A stretch of DNA of 64,000 nucleotides from contig NZ_LXEY01000015.1 of assembly GCF_001657475.1 (NCBI RefSeq), positions 62,001 to 126,000 on the forward strand. Direction: 5' to 3'. The notes under the pieces were generated by a model. The model worked only from the letters and a program-made list of their open reading frames with translations, ran no database searches and was not told the origin of the DNA. Shown in pieces: positions 17,325 to 26,941 of the stretch. The first letter of the stretch is position 1; every line of letters starts with the position of its first letter. A program made the translations under genes and the position numbers. The DNA comes from Enteractinococcus helveticum. Lineage in GTDB: Bacteria; Actinomycetota; Actinomycetes; Actinomycetales; Micrococcaceae.

Positions 17325-18861
17325 ATGTTGTACCAAGCCAGTATCCGCCACGATAGGTTGGCTACCGTCGCAGAAGAAATGAATCGGGCATACGACGAGG
17401 CCGACTATGAACGCATCCATCGCCTGATCATCACGGAGACCTCCCGCGGTATGGTTCGGTCTGGAAACCGAACGTTTCTTCCACATCATACGAGCGCTCA
17501 TCAAACATTATCCAGCCACCGATATTTTGATCCGAACCTGTTATGAGATGCTGGCTGCTCGTGGACCGGGCGGTTTCGATAAGGCCGAGATCGTCGACTC
17601 GCTGGATCCTGATAATCCAACGCAGATGTTCTTCTTGACCCTTTTCGCATGTTTGAGTATCGGCTGCATGGCCACCCAGTCCAAGCATTAGAACAAAGCC
17701 AAATCCTACGCCGGCATCTTGGCAAAATGCATCCCTTTGCTGTTAGCAGGGCTGGGTGGAAACTTCATGTTCCCGTTCAGGTAGGTGTTTCCGGAATTCT
17801 AGCGGGTGATTTCACTTGCGCTCTGACGGCCTTTACCGAAGCACAACTCCACCCGCCTCTTCCCGCGTTTTCTTTCTTGTCACGAGATGCCCTTGTGAAA
17901 ACTGCGCTCATTCATGCCGCTTTCGGTAACGTCACTACCGCAAAAGCGCATCTTGAGCGTGCTGACCAGCTGCCGAGGACCTCAAGCTGGATTGAGTCCC
18001 AAATTGATGCGCACCACGACTTCGCATCTCTCCTGTCAGAAGTCGATGCACAACACCAGCCGTTAGAATCACTGCAGAGTATTAATCTTCACGACGTCGG
18101 AGAAATGTGGCCGTTTTACGTGCTCGCCACATCCCAGTTATGTCAATCCTTCGGCCAGTATGACGAGCTAGAACATCGTCTCAACATGTTGGATGCCATG
18201 TCGTTTCCCAAAGTCGACGGGGAAGGCTTCTCCGGCAGTATCATCCCTCTCGAAAAAGCTCTGCTTGCGATGCGTAGCGGGCGGGTAGCTGAAGCCCAAG
18301 AACTCATTAATCGTGGCAGATACGCAATTTGCTTATGCTCAACTCGTCCAGGCCGCGCTGTATCTCTATGCCGGGCACCCGAAACGGGCCATCCAAGAGG
18401 CCCTGCAGCTCCACGAGGAAACCCGCGGGTTCAGGAAAATCGAACTGCGAAGATTATGCATTCTTGCCCCAGCTCATCACCAGACAAACGATACAAAAAG
18501 TGCCACAGACGTCTTGGCATATGCTGCTGACTTCCCTGGGGGCTTATTGACGAATGAAGCCACATTCTTTAGTCCAGAATGTCGTGAACTAGCGCAGGAA
18601 GAAGTACCTCAATGGCCAGCTGAAAATCCTGCGGCATCCGTGTTTTTGACGAACCTTCCAAAACCGGGATTGGCGCTGACGGACCGAGAAATCGAAGTAG
18701 TCGCCCAACTTGCTGCCGGTCATACACGATCAACCATCGCAGAGAACTTGTCCATCTCACTCAACACATTGAAAACCCAACTGCGATCAATTTACCGAAA
18801 ACTCAATGTGTCTTCTCGAGAGGATGCCGTCCATGGTGCTCAGCGCCGAGGGCTCATCTAG
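17325..18861 (+). pseudogene. LuxR-type regulator, paralogue 3, three frameshifts
   Basis: The whole paralogue can be followed but in four pieces: residues beginning MLYQASIRHDR (17325), a switch near 17450 to FGLETERFFHIIRALIK, another near 17643 where LTLF should be followed by RMFEYRLHG, and a third near 18313 where ELINR should be followed by ADTQFAYAQ. The final piece keeps a complete LuxR helix-turn-helix ending at 18861. Each break is a single-base change outside long homopolymers, which favours true decay over sequencing error. The last 180 residues could still be made from an internal start, giving a free DNA-binding domain. Confidence 0.85.
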
Positions 18862-18917
18862 GTTTCTACGACGACAATATCGGCGTTCAGCGCATGAATC
18901 TTGTCGTTAAAGCACTC

Positions 18918-18954
18918 GGCGCTGGCAACCACAATTCTTGTGACTGCCAGCGCC
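18918..18954. terminator. Hairpin between convergent genes
   Basis: GGCGCTGGCA (18918-18927) pairs with TGCCAGCGCC (18945-18954). It sits between the LuxR pseudogene and the surface-protein gene. The T-run is weak on both strands, so terminator activity is likely but not certain. Confidence 0.45.
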
Positions 18955-18977
18955 TTGCGCATTTAGCTACCTAATAT

Positions 18978-21900
18978 TTAGGATTCGTTGCTCTTACGGT
19001 GACGCGCGTAGAGAGCACCGCCGGTTCCAAGCAACAGCAGACCAATCATGCCGAAGATCTGTGCAAAGTTCGCACCGGTTCTCGACAGTTCGCCGTCCTT
19101 GTCTCCAGGGCTTTCCTCGCTCGGATCTTTCGGATCCGATGGATCAGAGGCGTCTGGAGTCTCACCGGGTTTGGTTGGTTCCGATGGAGTTGGAGTCGGA
19201 TCTACTGGCTTCTCAGGTATCAGTACAACACCAGCATCCCAGGTCGGGTCGATACCTAGAGCTGCTCCGAATTCTTGATACTCATAGTCGAGAGTCAAGT
19301 TTTGGTTATCCGATCCCAGAGCGAATACTCCAGAGAAGCCCAGGTAGCCAGCGTTGGAATCAACCTTGCTGTCCGAGCCCTCACGGAGTTTGGTGAATTC
19401 ATAGAGTTCTGCCTGTTCCTCCGTCAAAATGAAGCGCACTTCGTAGTCACCAGCGTTGAGGTAGTCGAAGAGATAACGACCGTTCTCATCAGTGGTTGTA
19501 CGTGCGATCTCGTTGGTGTCACCGTCATACAGAATAACGGTTACACCTTCAAGAGGTTCTTCGCCTTCATCCTGGATCCCGTCGCGGTTGGTATCAATCC
19601 AGACGTAGTCACCGATGGCATACGGTTTCAGCTGTACACCAGCGTCCCAAGTTGGGTCGATGCCTTCCGATGCTTCAACGGTGTTGAACTCGTAGTCATT
19701 GTCGGAAACCAGCGGGTTATCAGGGCCCAGAGTGAATATCGCTGAACGGCCGTTTTCACCGGCATTGGAGTCCAAAGCAGGATCGTCGCCTTCAGTGTAA
19801 GACGTGAAGTTGTACTGACGATTCTGTTCCTCAGTCAGTTCGAAACCAACCTGGTAATCACCAGACGGCAGGTTGTCGAAAATGTAACGACCGTTCTCAT
19901 CGGTAGTGGTGCGATCAATTTCCTCGCCGTCACCGTCATATAGAACAACAGTCACATCTGCCAGAGGATTCTCGCCCTCATCCTGGACACCATCACGGTC
20001 TTCGTCAACCCAAACGTAGTCACCAATGGCGTAGGTTTTCTCTACGACACCAGCGTCCCAGGTTGGGTCGATGCCTTCCGATGCTTCAACGGTGTTGAAC
20101 TCGTAGTCATCATCTGACGTCAGCGGGCTGTCTTCACCAAGGGTAAAGACTGCTGAGCGACCGTTTTCACCAGCGTTGGAGTCCGAAGCAGGATCGTCGC
20201 CTTCAGTGTAAGACGTGAAGTTGTATTGACGTTCCTGTTCCTCAGTCAGTTCGAAACCAACCTGGTAATCACCTGATGGCAGGTTATCGAAGATGTAACG
20301 ACCATTCTCGTCGGTGGTGGTGCGATAGATTTCTTCGCCCTCACCGTCATACAGCACAACAGTCACATCTGCTAGAGGATTCTCGTTCTCATCCTGGATA
20401 CCGTCGCGGTTGGTGTCAACCCAGACGTAGTCACCGATCGCATATGTCGGATCAGCGTGGTACGTGGTTGGGTCTTCGTCTTCCACTGGGTCACCAGAGA
20501 TGACCCCGTTTGCATCGACCACTACGTTGTCGCGGTGGGTCTGACCAGCGTCTACCTGGACCACACCATTGACGGTGTATGAGTCGCCTGGTTCAAGAAC
20601 CAGGTCGGTCAAACCGGCTAGATCCTCTTCATTCCAAACAACGTCATGGCCATCTTCGGTGGTGTCTTCGAACGCGAAGTCTTCAAGTGCTTCATTACCA
20701 GCATTGGTAACGGTGACTACGACATCATGTTCACCTGCGACTACCTGGTGCTCGTCATCGCCTGCTTCGTTCTTAGCGACATCAAGTTCAGGATTGAGGA
20801 TCTCTACGACTCCGGCATCCCAGGTTGGGTCAATACCCTCGGTTGCCTGAACAGTGTTGTGCTCGTAGTTCTCATTCGATGTCAAGAACTCGTTGTCCTC
20901 ACCAAGAATGATCACGCCTGAACGTCCTTGTTCACCCGCGTCAGAATCAACTTCGACATCTTCTTCAGCAGTGTACAAGGTGAACTCGTAGCGTTCAGCC
21001 TGTTCCTCAGTCAATTCGAAGCCAACAGAGTATTCGCCAGCTTCGAGGTTGTCGAAGATGTAACGACCAGCTGCGTTAGTGGTGGTGCGATCAAGTTCTT
21101 CGCCCGCACTGTCGTAGAGCACAACGGTCACGTCATTCAGTGGCGACTCATCGTCGTCCTGAATGCCGTCACGGTTGGTGTCAATCCAGACGTAGTCACC
21201 GATAGCGTAGGTTGGCTCTTCCGGTACTGGAAGCAGGACAACGCCAGCATCCCAGGTTGGGTCGATACCTTCGGTGGCTTCAACGGTGAAATGCTCGTAG
21301 TTCTCATTCGAGGTTAGGAACGCATTGTCCTCACCCAGCGTGGTGGTGGACGAGAAACCGTTGAATCCGGCGTCAGAGTCGACTTCAACGTCGTCTCCAA
21401 CTGTGGAGTCGGTGAACTCGTAGATGGCGGCCTGTTCATCGGTCAGGATGAAGCGGACCTGGTAGTCACCAGCTTCGAGGTTGTCGAAGATGTAACGACC
21501 ATCAGAGTTGGTTTCGGTGCGATCGATTTCGCTGCCTTCACCATCGAAGAGCACGACGGTCACGTCAGCAAGAGGTTCTTCTCCGTCGTCTTGCACACCA
21601 TTATTATTGGCGTCAATCCAGACGTAGTCACCAATAGCGTAGGTGCGCTGTTCTGGTGGAGTCGCGTTGTATGGATCGTCGTCTTCAACTGGAGTACCTG
21701 AAGCTGCACCGGCAGCATCAACCGATGCCAGGTTCGTGTGCAGTTCTTCACCCGCAGCAAGAGTCAACGTTGCCACACCGGTGATTGTGTCACCAACAGC
21801 CCAGGGGCCATCCCATGCAGCAGTCAACACACCATCTTCATCAGTAGTTGCCTCGATGGTGTCACCGTTTGGCAACGTCCACACCAGGTTTTCGATGTCA

Positions 21901-24900
21901 GAACCGGACTGCGTTTCATCAGTCAGGACCACATCAACCAGATCCTCGTTACCAGTGTTTTCGACAGTGATCACAATGTCACGAGTTTCCCCGTCCGCAT
22001 AGGCCACTGCATCATCTTCGGTATTGGCATCATTCTCAATAGTGCCAGCCTCAGCGTCACCATCGCCCTTGACAATTGATACCGCAGGCTCAGGATCCTC
22101 TTGTTCCTCAGTTGGGACGTTCGGGAATGTCACGTGTGAAGATGAACCGTCTTCGTTCACAGTTACCTGGATGCGTTGTTCAGAAAGTTCGTAACCTTCA
22201 GGAGCTACGGTTTCTTCAACGTAGTAGATTCCTGGTTCGCGAACAACCAGCCCTGTGACATTACCTTGTTCGGTGAGTGCACGGAGTTGTCCATTCTCAA
22301 CGAAGACGTTTTCAATGACAACGTTATCTTCTGAGTCAAGGACACGGAAGCGCGAGTTGGGATCGTCAATTACAACTTCGTCGTCTTCAGAGTCAACCTT
22401 TGCGATGGAAATTGGGTATCCATCGGAAGGGGTGTAGATCGTCGAAGAATTACCGAAAAAGTTGGCTACAGGCACATCCTCTTCGAATTTGACAATTCGG
22501 ACCAGCACGTTAGCGCTGATGTTCGGTTGCTGTTCTAGGAGAGTGCCGTCCTTTTGCTGGACGGTGACCGTGTGAGTATCTGCATCGTATACAGCTTCAA
22601 GGTTACCGCCGATATCCTGGGGACCTTCGACTGGATTGTCGCCGCTATCTACGTTGTCGTTAGTTACGAAACCTAGGAACTCGACTTCGTCCGGCAATTC
22701 GTCCAGCACAGGGCTGATGGTTACCGCAGAGTAATTCCCGTGCGGAATAAATGCCAGGTTATAAACGTATTCATCTTGGATGAGTTCGCCGTCTTCACCG
22801 ATTTCAACACGGAGGTTTTGTGTCCACTCTCCGTTTGCCGAATCGCGGATACTCTTGCGAACCTCTGCTTCGTTACCGAATGAACTGGCTTCGCTTGTGG
22901 TTTCCGACCAGTAGAGTGCTTCATCGTCCGAGCCATACAGCGTTGCATGGTTTTTGATGTTGACAGTTTGTTTGCTATCAAATTCAACGGTGGTCAATGG
23001 CAGATTCACTACCAGACGACCATTGAAGCCTTCACCGACCATGTCAACACCATCGTCACTGAGCCGCACGACTAGGTTGCCGTCTTCGTTGACGCTAACG
23101 TCAAAGTGCTCGGAACCCATATTCACCCACCAGCTGTGCTGACCGGTGATACTTTCTTGGATTTCGGCAAGCGTTGCTTCGTCTGAGAAGTCGAAGATAT
23201 TTCCATCGCGTTCATCGACGATGTAGCTGTTCGTGACATCTACACCCTCGACGATGAACTGGTAATCGATGGTCAGTGACTCACCGATATCGACGTATTC
23301 AATGCCATCGGACTGAGCATTTTTCGAGAAACGATTGGGATCGTTCACTCCACCGGAAGTGTCGCCCCGATCGACGAGATTTACTTCGTGCTCATCGGTA
23401 TGTGGATTCCCGTCTGAGTAGGTAAATGTCGCCGAGTTTTTCAAAGCATAGAAAATGAACCCGGTGTTGGGCTGTTCCCACGGCCAAATGCCGTCGAGCG
23501 TGGTGATCAGTGCTTTCGCGGAAACCGTTGCGTTCGTATCGGCGGATTGACCAACGTTGATGTATAGGCTTTGCCCGACGACTGCATACTGGCTTACGTA
23601 CTCGTCGGCGGCAAAAGCTGCAGCGTCACCATCGAAGCCAGCTGCTTCCGTTAGTTCCATACCTTCCACAGTGATGAAATCATCAGAAGATGTGTTCCAT
23701 TCAACCTGAGCTGGAAGGCGGTCACTGATGACAACATTACGGTCGAGCTCAAAGTCTTCGTGGTTGTCGTGGCCTTCTGCAGCTTCCCCATTCCACTGGG
23801 ATAGGTTCGCAGTGAAGGAGTAGGTAATGTCCAGAGGTGATTCAAGACTGCCGTCTTCAGCAGGCTCAATGTTCTGCTGTGCCCAGTCACCAGATTTTCC
23901 GAAAGCCTGACCTATATTTGGTCCTGGGGCTGGTGCTGGTTCAGTAATACTTCCACCGACATTGACGTTGGCCTCACGAGAGCCGGCATCACCAAAGATT
24001 GCGGTGTTGCCAAGTTGGACGCTGTAGTTGCCGTAGCCACCTTCAAGAGCTTCGTACTGAGTTTGTAGTGCCGCGCGGAAATCATCCAGCGCGTCGGGAG
24101 AAACGGAAGCCGAGTAGGTGACCCTCAGCTGAGAAGGATTCGGCAAGTCAATGGACGCGCTGAAGGCGTTTCCAGAAATCGTTGGGGCGAAGTCGAAATT
24201 CTCAGTGGTTTGGTTCCAACCGTTTTCATCCCACGTGGTAATTTGAGCTGAAAAGTCGGCATTATAATCGAGGTATGGGGAAATCTCATCGGAAATTTCA
24301 AAAGCCGAACGTTCTGTGTTGCGATCGGTATTGACGTTGAGCGTGTAGTTAATTTTCTGTTCGGTGATGTTATTACCCAGAACAACATTGCCGTCCTCGT
24401 CAACACTGACGTACTGGTTCAGGTTGACCCAACCAGCGCTCTTGTTGATCGAATTTGAGACGTTCTCATTGTTATCACCGGGAACACGGACTACGACGTC
24501 CAAGGTTGTTGGATCGCCGTTGATCGTCCACTCGATTTGCTGGGACTCGGTGTACTCGACGGAGTCGAAAGCAAATTTGAGGTCCCAGACACCTTGGTTT
24601 ACGTCACCCCATTCTTCGGTGTCGTAAAAGGTGATGTTGATATTTCCGTCAACCAGTGAGATGTCCTGGATCGCGGTATTGCCTGCGGGGACTTCCAACG
24701 ATGAGTCGTCAAGGGTCACCCCGGTCGGCAGTCCAACCACAATCGGGCTACTGGCATCAACGGCGTCGTTGTACTGCACCCTCAGCGTGAAGGTATCGCC
24801 TGGCTCAACGACTGCACCGTCAGACACAGGACTGTTGTTGTGCAGCGAGGTCACGCTGATACCGGGGGTTGCTGCATAAGCTGCTGGCCCCAGTGCTACT

Positions 24901-25028
24901 AACCCTGCGACAGATAAGACTGCGGCAAGAATACTTGCGATGAAGCGTGAGAGCACTGATTTGTTTCTTGGTGACTCTGCAGTTTCGCTATACAACGGAC
25001 CCCCTCCTTCCAAAGTGTGTTGATTCAT
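18978..25028 (-). CDS. Giant secreted SdrD-like surface protein with sortase signal
   Basis: 2016 residues. A signal peptide (hydrophobic IASILAAVLSVAGLVALG, cut near AYA-ATP, about residue 53) leads into about 800 residues of adhesin-like Ig-fold domains. Then come a SpaA/Cna-B-type domain (about 867-970, ending PEGYEL), a DUF11-like domain (about 980-1125), two SdrD B repeats, a second DUF11-like domain and three more SdrD B repeats (about 1129-1940). Each repeat starts YAIGDYVW(I/V)D with a calcium-loop-like D.(N/D)(R/N)(D/N)G.QD. A Pro/Ser/Asp-rich wall region is followed by LSRTG, one membrane helix and RHRKSNES. LSRTG is a non-standard sortase motif. No sortase gene is in the window. 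Role: cell-surface adhesion or scaffold (family knowledge plus inference). Confidence 0.9.
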   Translation of the reverse strand: MNQHTLEGGGPLYSETAESPRNKSVLSRFIASILAAVLSVAGLVALGPAAYAATPGISVTSLHNNSPVSDGAVVEPGDTFTLRVQYNDAVDASSPIVVGLPTGVTLDDSSLEVPAGNTAIQDISLVDGNINITFYDTEEWGDVNQGVWDLKFAFDSVEYTESQQIEWTINGDPTTLDVVVRVPGDNNENVSNSINKSAGWVNLNQYVSVDEDGNVVLGNNITEQKINYTLNVNTDRNTERSAFEISDEISPYLDYNADFSAQITTWDENGWNQTTENFDFAPTISGNAFSASIDLPNPSQLRVTYSASVSPDALDDFRAALQTQYEALEGGYGNYSVQLGNTAIFGDAGSREANVNVGGSITEPAPAPGPNIGQAFGKSGDWAQQNIEPAEDGSLESPLDITYSFTANLSQWNGEAAEGHDNHEDFELDRNVVISDRLPAQVEWNTSSDDFITVEGMELTEAAGFDGDAAAFAADEYVSQYAVVGQSLYINVGQSADTNATVSAKALITTLDGIWPWEQPNTGFIFYALKNSATFTYSDGNPHTDEHEVNLVDRGDTSGGVNDPNRFSKNAQSDGIEYVDIGESLTIDYQFIVEGVDVTNSYIVDERDGNIFDFSDEATLAEIQESITGQHSWWVNMGSEHFDVSVNEDGNLVVRLSDDGVDMVGEGFNGRLVVNLPLTTVEFDSKQTVNIKNHATLYGSDDEALYWSETTSEASSFGNEAEVRKSIRDSANGEWTQNLRVEIGEDGELIQDEYVYNLAFIPHGNYSAVTISPVLDELPDEVEFLGFVTNDNVDSGDNPVEGPQDIGGNLEAVYDADTHTVTVQQKDGTLLEQQPNISANVLVRIVKFEEDVPVANFFGNSSTIYTPSDGYPISIAKVDSEDDEVVIDDPNSRFRVLDSEDNVVIENVFVENGQLRALTEQGNVTGLVVREPGIYYVEETVAPEGYELSEQRIQVTVNEDGSSSHVTFPNVPTEEQEDPEPAVSIVKGDGDAEAGTIENDANTEDDAVAYADGETRDIVITVENTGNEDLVDVVLTDETQSGSDIENLVWTLPNGDTIEATTDEDGVLTAAWDGPWAVGDTITGVATLTLAAGEELHTNLASVDAAGAASGTPVEDDDPYNATPPEQRTYAIGDYVWIDANNNGVQDDGEEPLADVTVVLFDGEGSEIDRTETNSDGRYIFDNLEAGDYQVRFILTDEQAAIYEFTDSTVGDDVEVDSDAGFNGFSSTTTLGEDNAFLTSNENYEHFTVEATEGIDPTWDAGVVLLPVPEEPTYAIGDYVWIDTNRDGIQDDDESPLNDVTVVLYDSAGEELDRTTTNAAGRYIFDNLEAGEYSVGFELTEEQAERYEFTLYTAEEDVEVDSDAGEQGRSGVIILGEDNEFLTSNENYEHNTVQATEGIDPTWDAGVVEILNPELDVAKNEAGDDEHQVVAGEHDVVVTVTNAGNEALEDFAFEDTTEDGHDVVWNEEDLAGLTDLVLEPGDSYTVNGVVQVDAGQTHRDNVVVDANGVISGDPVEDEDPTTYHADPTYAIGDYVWVDTNRDGIQDENENPLADVTVVLYDGEGEEIYRTTTDENGRYIFDNLPSGDYQVGFELTEEQERQYNFTSYTEGDDPASDSNAGENGRSAVFTLGEDSPLTSDDDYEFNTVEASEGIDPTWDAGVVEKTYAIGDYVWVDEDRDGVQDEGENPLADVTVVLYDGDGEEIDRTTTDENGRYIFDNLPSGDYQVGFELTEEQNRQYNFTSYTEGDDPALDSNAGENGRSAIFTLGPDNPLVSDNDYEFNTVEASEGIDPTWDAGVQLKPYAIGDYVWIDTNRDGIQDEGEEPLEGVTVILYDGDTNEIARTTTDENGRYLFDYLNAGDYEVRFILTEEQAELYEFTKLREGSDSKVDSNAGYLGFSGVFALGSDNQNLTLDYEYQEFGAALGIDPTWDAGVVLIPEKPVDPTPTPSEPTKPGETPDASDPSDPKDPSEESPGDKDGELSRTGANFAQIFGMIGLLLLGTGGALYARHRKSNES
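19260..21650. repeat. Five SdrD B repeat units in the surface protein gene
   Basis: Five repeat units of roughly 390-420 bases start (minus strand) near 21640, 21215, 20440, 20035 and 19620. The third and fourth are nearly identical over long stretches, pointing to recent duplication or gene conversion. Units 2 and 3 are separated by a DUF11-like domain. Unit number may vary between strains. Confidence 0.8.
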
Positions 25029-25250
25029 TTCCGTTCCTTGTAATCAAGTGATGAGTCCGGAACGATCAAATCACCCGGAGGCGAAAGGGTCCCGGAGTTC
25101 CCGCATTGTGGGCATGGCTAGGCCAAACGCCAAAATATGGGGATAACCGGTCCCTACCCTAGGCTGGGGTTTCAGCGGACTTCGGAGTTAATTGCAAAAA
25201 TCACCCTCCCCTTCACCCGTTCCTGCTCCGTCTTCATGTCATGACACCCT
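25029..25250 (-). other. Untranslated leader and promoter region of the surface protein gene
   Basis: The 496 bases between the surface-protein start and the divergent MFS start contain no convincing gene. The 200 bases next to the surface gene are GC-rich with several short complementary pairs (for example GGGACCGGTTATCCCC, GGCGTTTGGCCTAGCC and CCCACAATGCGGG read on the minus strand), which suggests a folded mRNA leader. I could not match it to a known riboswitch. AAGGAACGG before the ATG is the ribosome site. Confidence 0.35.
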
Positions 25251-25415
25251 CTCGCAGGGAAAACTGGATGCTGACATACTTATTCTTGAGGTCTTCGATG
25301 TGCGCTCCGGCACTCATCATCTCGCGGAGTGTACGTGGTATGGATTATTTCCCAACAAATAGCCCGTGTAGTTAGCACCAATCATCCTGACGCCGATGCG
25401 GTCTGGGTCATGACA
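25237..25415. promoter_or_regulatory. Palindromes TGTCATGACA (25237) and GTCATGACA (25407)
   Basis: Two copies of the palindrome seen upstream of LuxR paralogue 2 lie in the divergent region between the surface protein and the MFS gene, at 25237-25246 and 25407-25415, about 210 bases from the former start and 110 from the latter. Candidate operators for a LuxR-type dimer (inference). Confidence 0.35.
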
Positions 25416-25524
25416 CTGTCAAAGGACAAATGAAACAGGTAGATAAAAACTCTCGGTCAACAAGGCAACAGAGGCGACCAACACTCCAAGCGATGCCGGA
25501 CTGCTGGACTCACAGGACGCAACG

Positions 25525-26811
25525 ATGATCAACCAGCAAACCTCAAAACATATTGCTATCGCGGTTAATCTTGCAAAACTTATGGTGCTAGCGGCCCTAG
25601 CTCCCCCGGTCGTTGCTGGGATAGCCCAACGTGCATCTGAACTCGGCCAAGGCTTCGACGTTCCAACGCTCGTTGCGCAGACAGTGAGTCTTGGTTCCGT
25701 GGCTGGTGTCGTGGGCGCATTAGGATTCGGAGCGCTTGCAGACTGGAACCATCCGACGTTGAAATCCCGGTGGATTTGGATAGCCACAACAACGATCCTG
25801 GGTACCAGCGGGCTAGTGATCCTTGCTCTTGGTGAATCACGACTCATGCTTATCGGCGGTTGGATGTGTGCCCAACTGGGTTACTCCGGTGCCATAGCGG
25901 TGCTTCGTGCCGTTCTTGCATTATCGACGACGACTCACCGTCAACGAGGCGCAGTGGTGACAGTGCTTGGCGGCTACGCGGGCGCGTTCATCCCACTAGT
26001 CATTCTTTTCATATTTCCAATGGCAATTTGGCACACCACCTTTGGGCTGGCGTTACTCAGCCTGGCAGTACCGGTGGTTTTTCTTCTCATCACACCCAGC
26101 CACATCATGCGCACTCCTACGAACAGCACACCAGATCCTGCCCAAAGTGACGACGCTCCCCCACCATCGTCTGCCATTCCGACGATTTCACGCGGATGGA
26201 TACTCGCCATCCAATGGGCCGCGAGCGTGGTCATCGCCATTTTCTTGAGCTATCATGCACTCGAGTTGGCCGAACGAGCCAGCGACGACGCAGCTTTTCC
26301 TGTGCGGACAACTATGTTAGTTGTTGCCGCAGCCCTGCTCGGTCTGATCGCCGCCTCAATATTCCTATTACGCAAGCCCCACCTGCTGAGCTACAGTCTT
26401 CAGGTGATCGCGCTTGCCGGCTTCATGCTGGCGGCATCACTGGTTTTCCGGGCTTTCACCGACCACCTTGCCGTCATTGTGGGTGCAGCAATTCTCAGCG
26501 GTGCAGCAGTTGGGTTGAATACTTCTGCACTATTCGCCTCAGCTCTGGAAAATGCGCGACAGCGCGCAGGTGGACGCCTCATGGGAGCTTATAGCGCGGC
26601 AGCCGCACTCGGACAATTACTCGGACCAATGATCGCACTTGGCATCCTGCGCTTGACAGCGGATCTAACGTGGATCCCCTCTGATGAGGCTGGCTACCGA
26701 ACCCTATTTCTCGTCGTAGCGATCGTCCCAGCAGGCTGGGCTACCGTTGCGTCAGCCAGGGCACGTGTACTGAAGCCCACGAACACACTAGGAAAATTCC
26801 CACTCGCTTGA
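25525..26811 (+). CDS. MFS transporter
   Basis: 428 residues with 12 predicted helices in two halves joined by a hydrophilic loop (about residues 190-225, rich in Pro/Ser/Asp). The first cytoplasmic loop reads GFGALADWNHPTLKSR, a degenerate motif A. Drug-efflux or metabolite export are both possible. It is divergent from the surface-protein gene, sharing its regulatory region, and lies inside the tRNA-bracketed segment. No clear ribosome site precedes the ATG. Confidence 0.75.
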   Translation: MINQQTSKHIAIAVNLAKLMVLAALAPPVVAGIAQRASELGQGFDVPTLVAQTVSLGSVAGVVGALGFGALADWNHPTLKSRWIWIATTTILGTSGLVILALGESRLMLIGGWMCAQLGYSGAIAVLRAVLALSTTTHRQRGAVVTVLGGYAGAFIPLVILFIFPMAIWHTTFGLALLSLAVPVVFLLITPSHIMRTPTNSTPDPAQSDDAPPPSSAIPTISRGWILAIQWAASVVIAIFLSYHALELAERASDDAAFPVRTTMLVVAAALLGLIAASIFLLRKPHLLSYSLQVIALAGFMLAASLVFRAFTDHLAVIVGAAILSGAAVGLNTSALFASALENARQRAGGRLMGAYSAAAALGQLLGPMIALGILRLTADLTWIPSDEAGYRTLFLVVAIVPAGWATVASARARVLKPTNTLGKFPLA

Positions 26812-26941
26812 CATCGAAGTGCTAGCTACTTGTCCAGTTCTATAACGAAGCTGGGTTCATGACCCCGACGGGTACTACGCACCGGACATGATGCGGATCC
26901 AGAAGATATGGGCGCTCGTTAAAAAATTTACTTGGCGACGA

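Noticed and set aside
25029-25250. Cyclic di-AMP or cobalamin riboswitch
   Set aside because: The conserved cores of these classes are not visible; only generic GC-rich pairing is seen.
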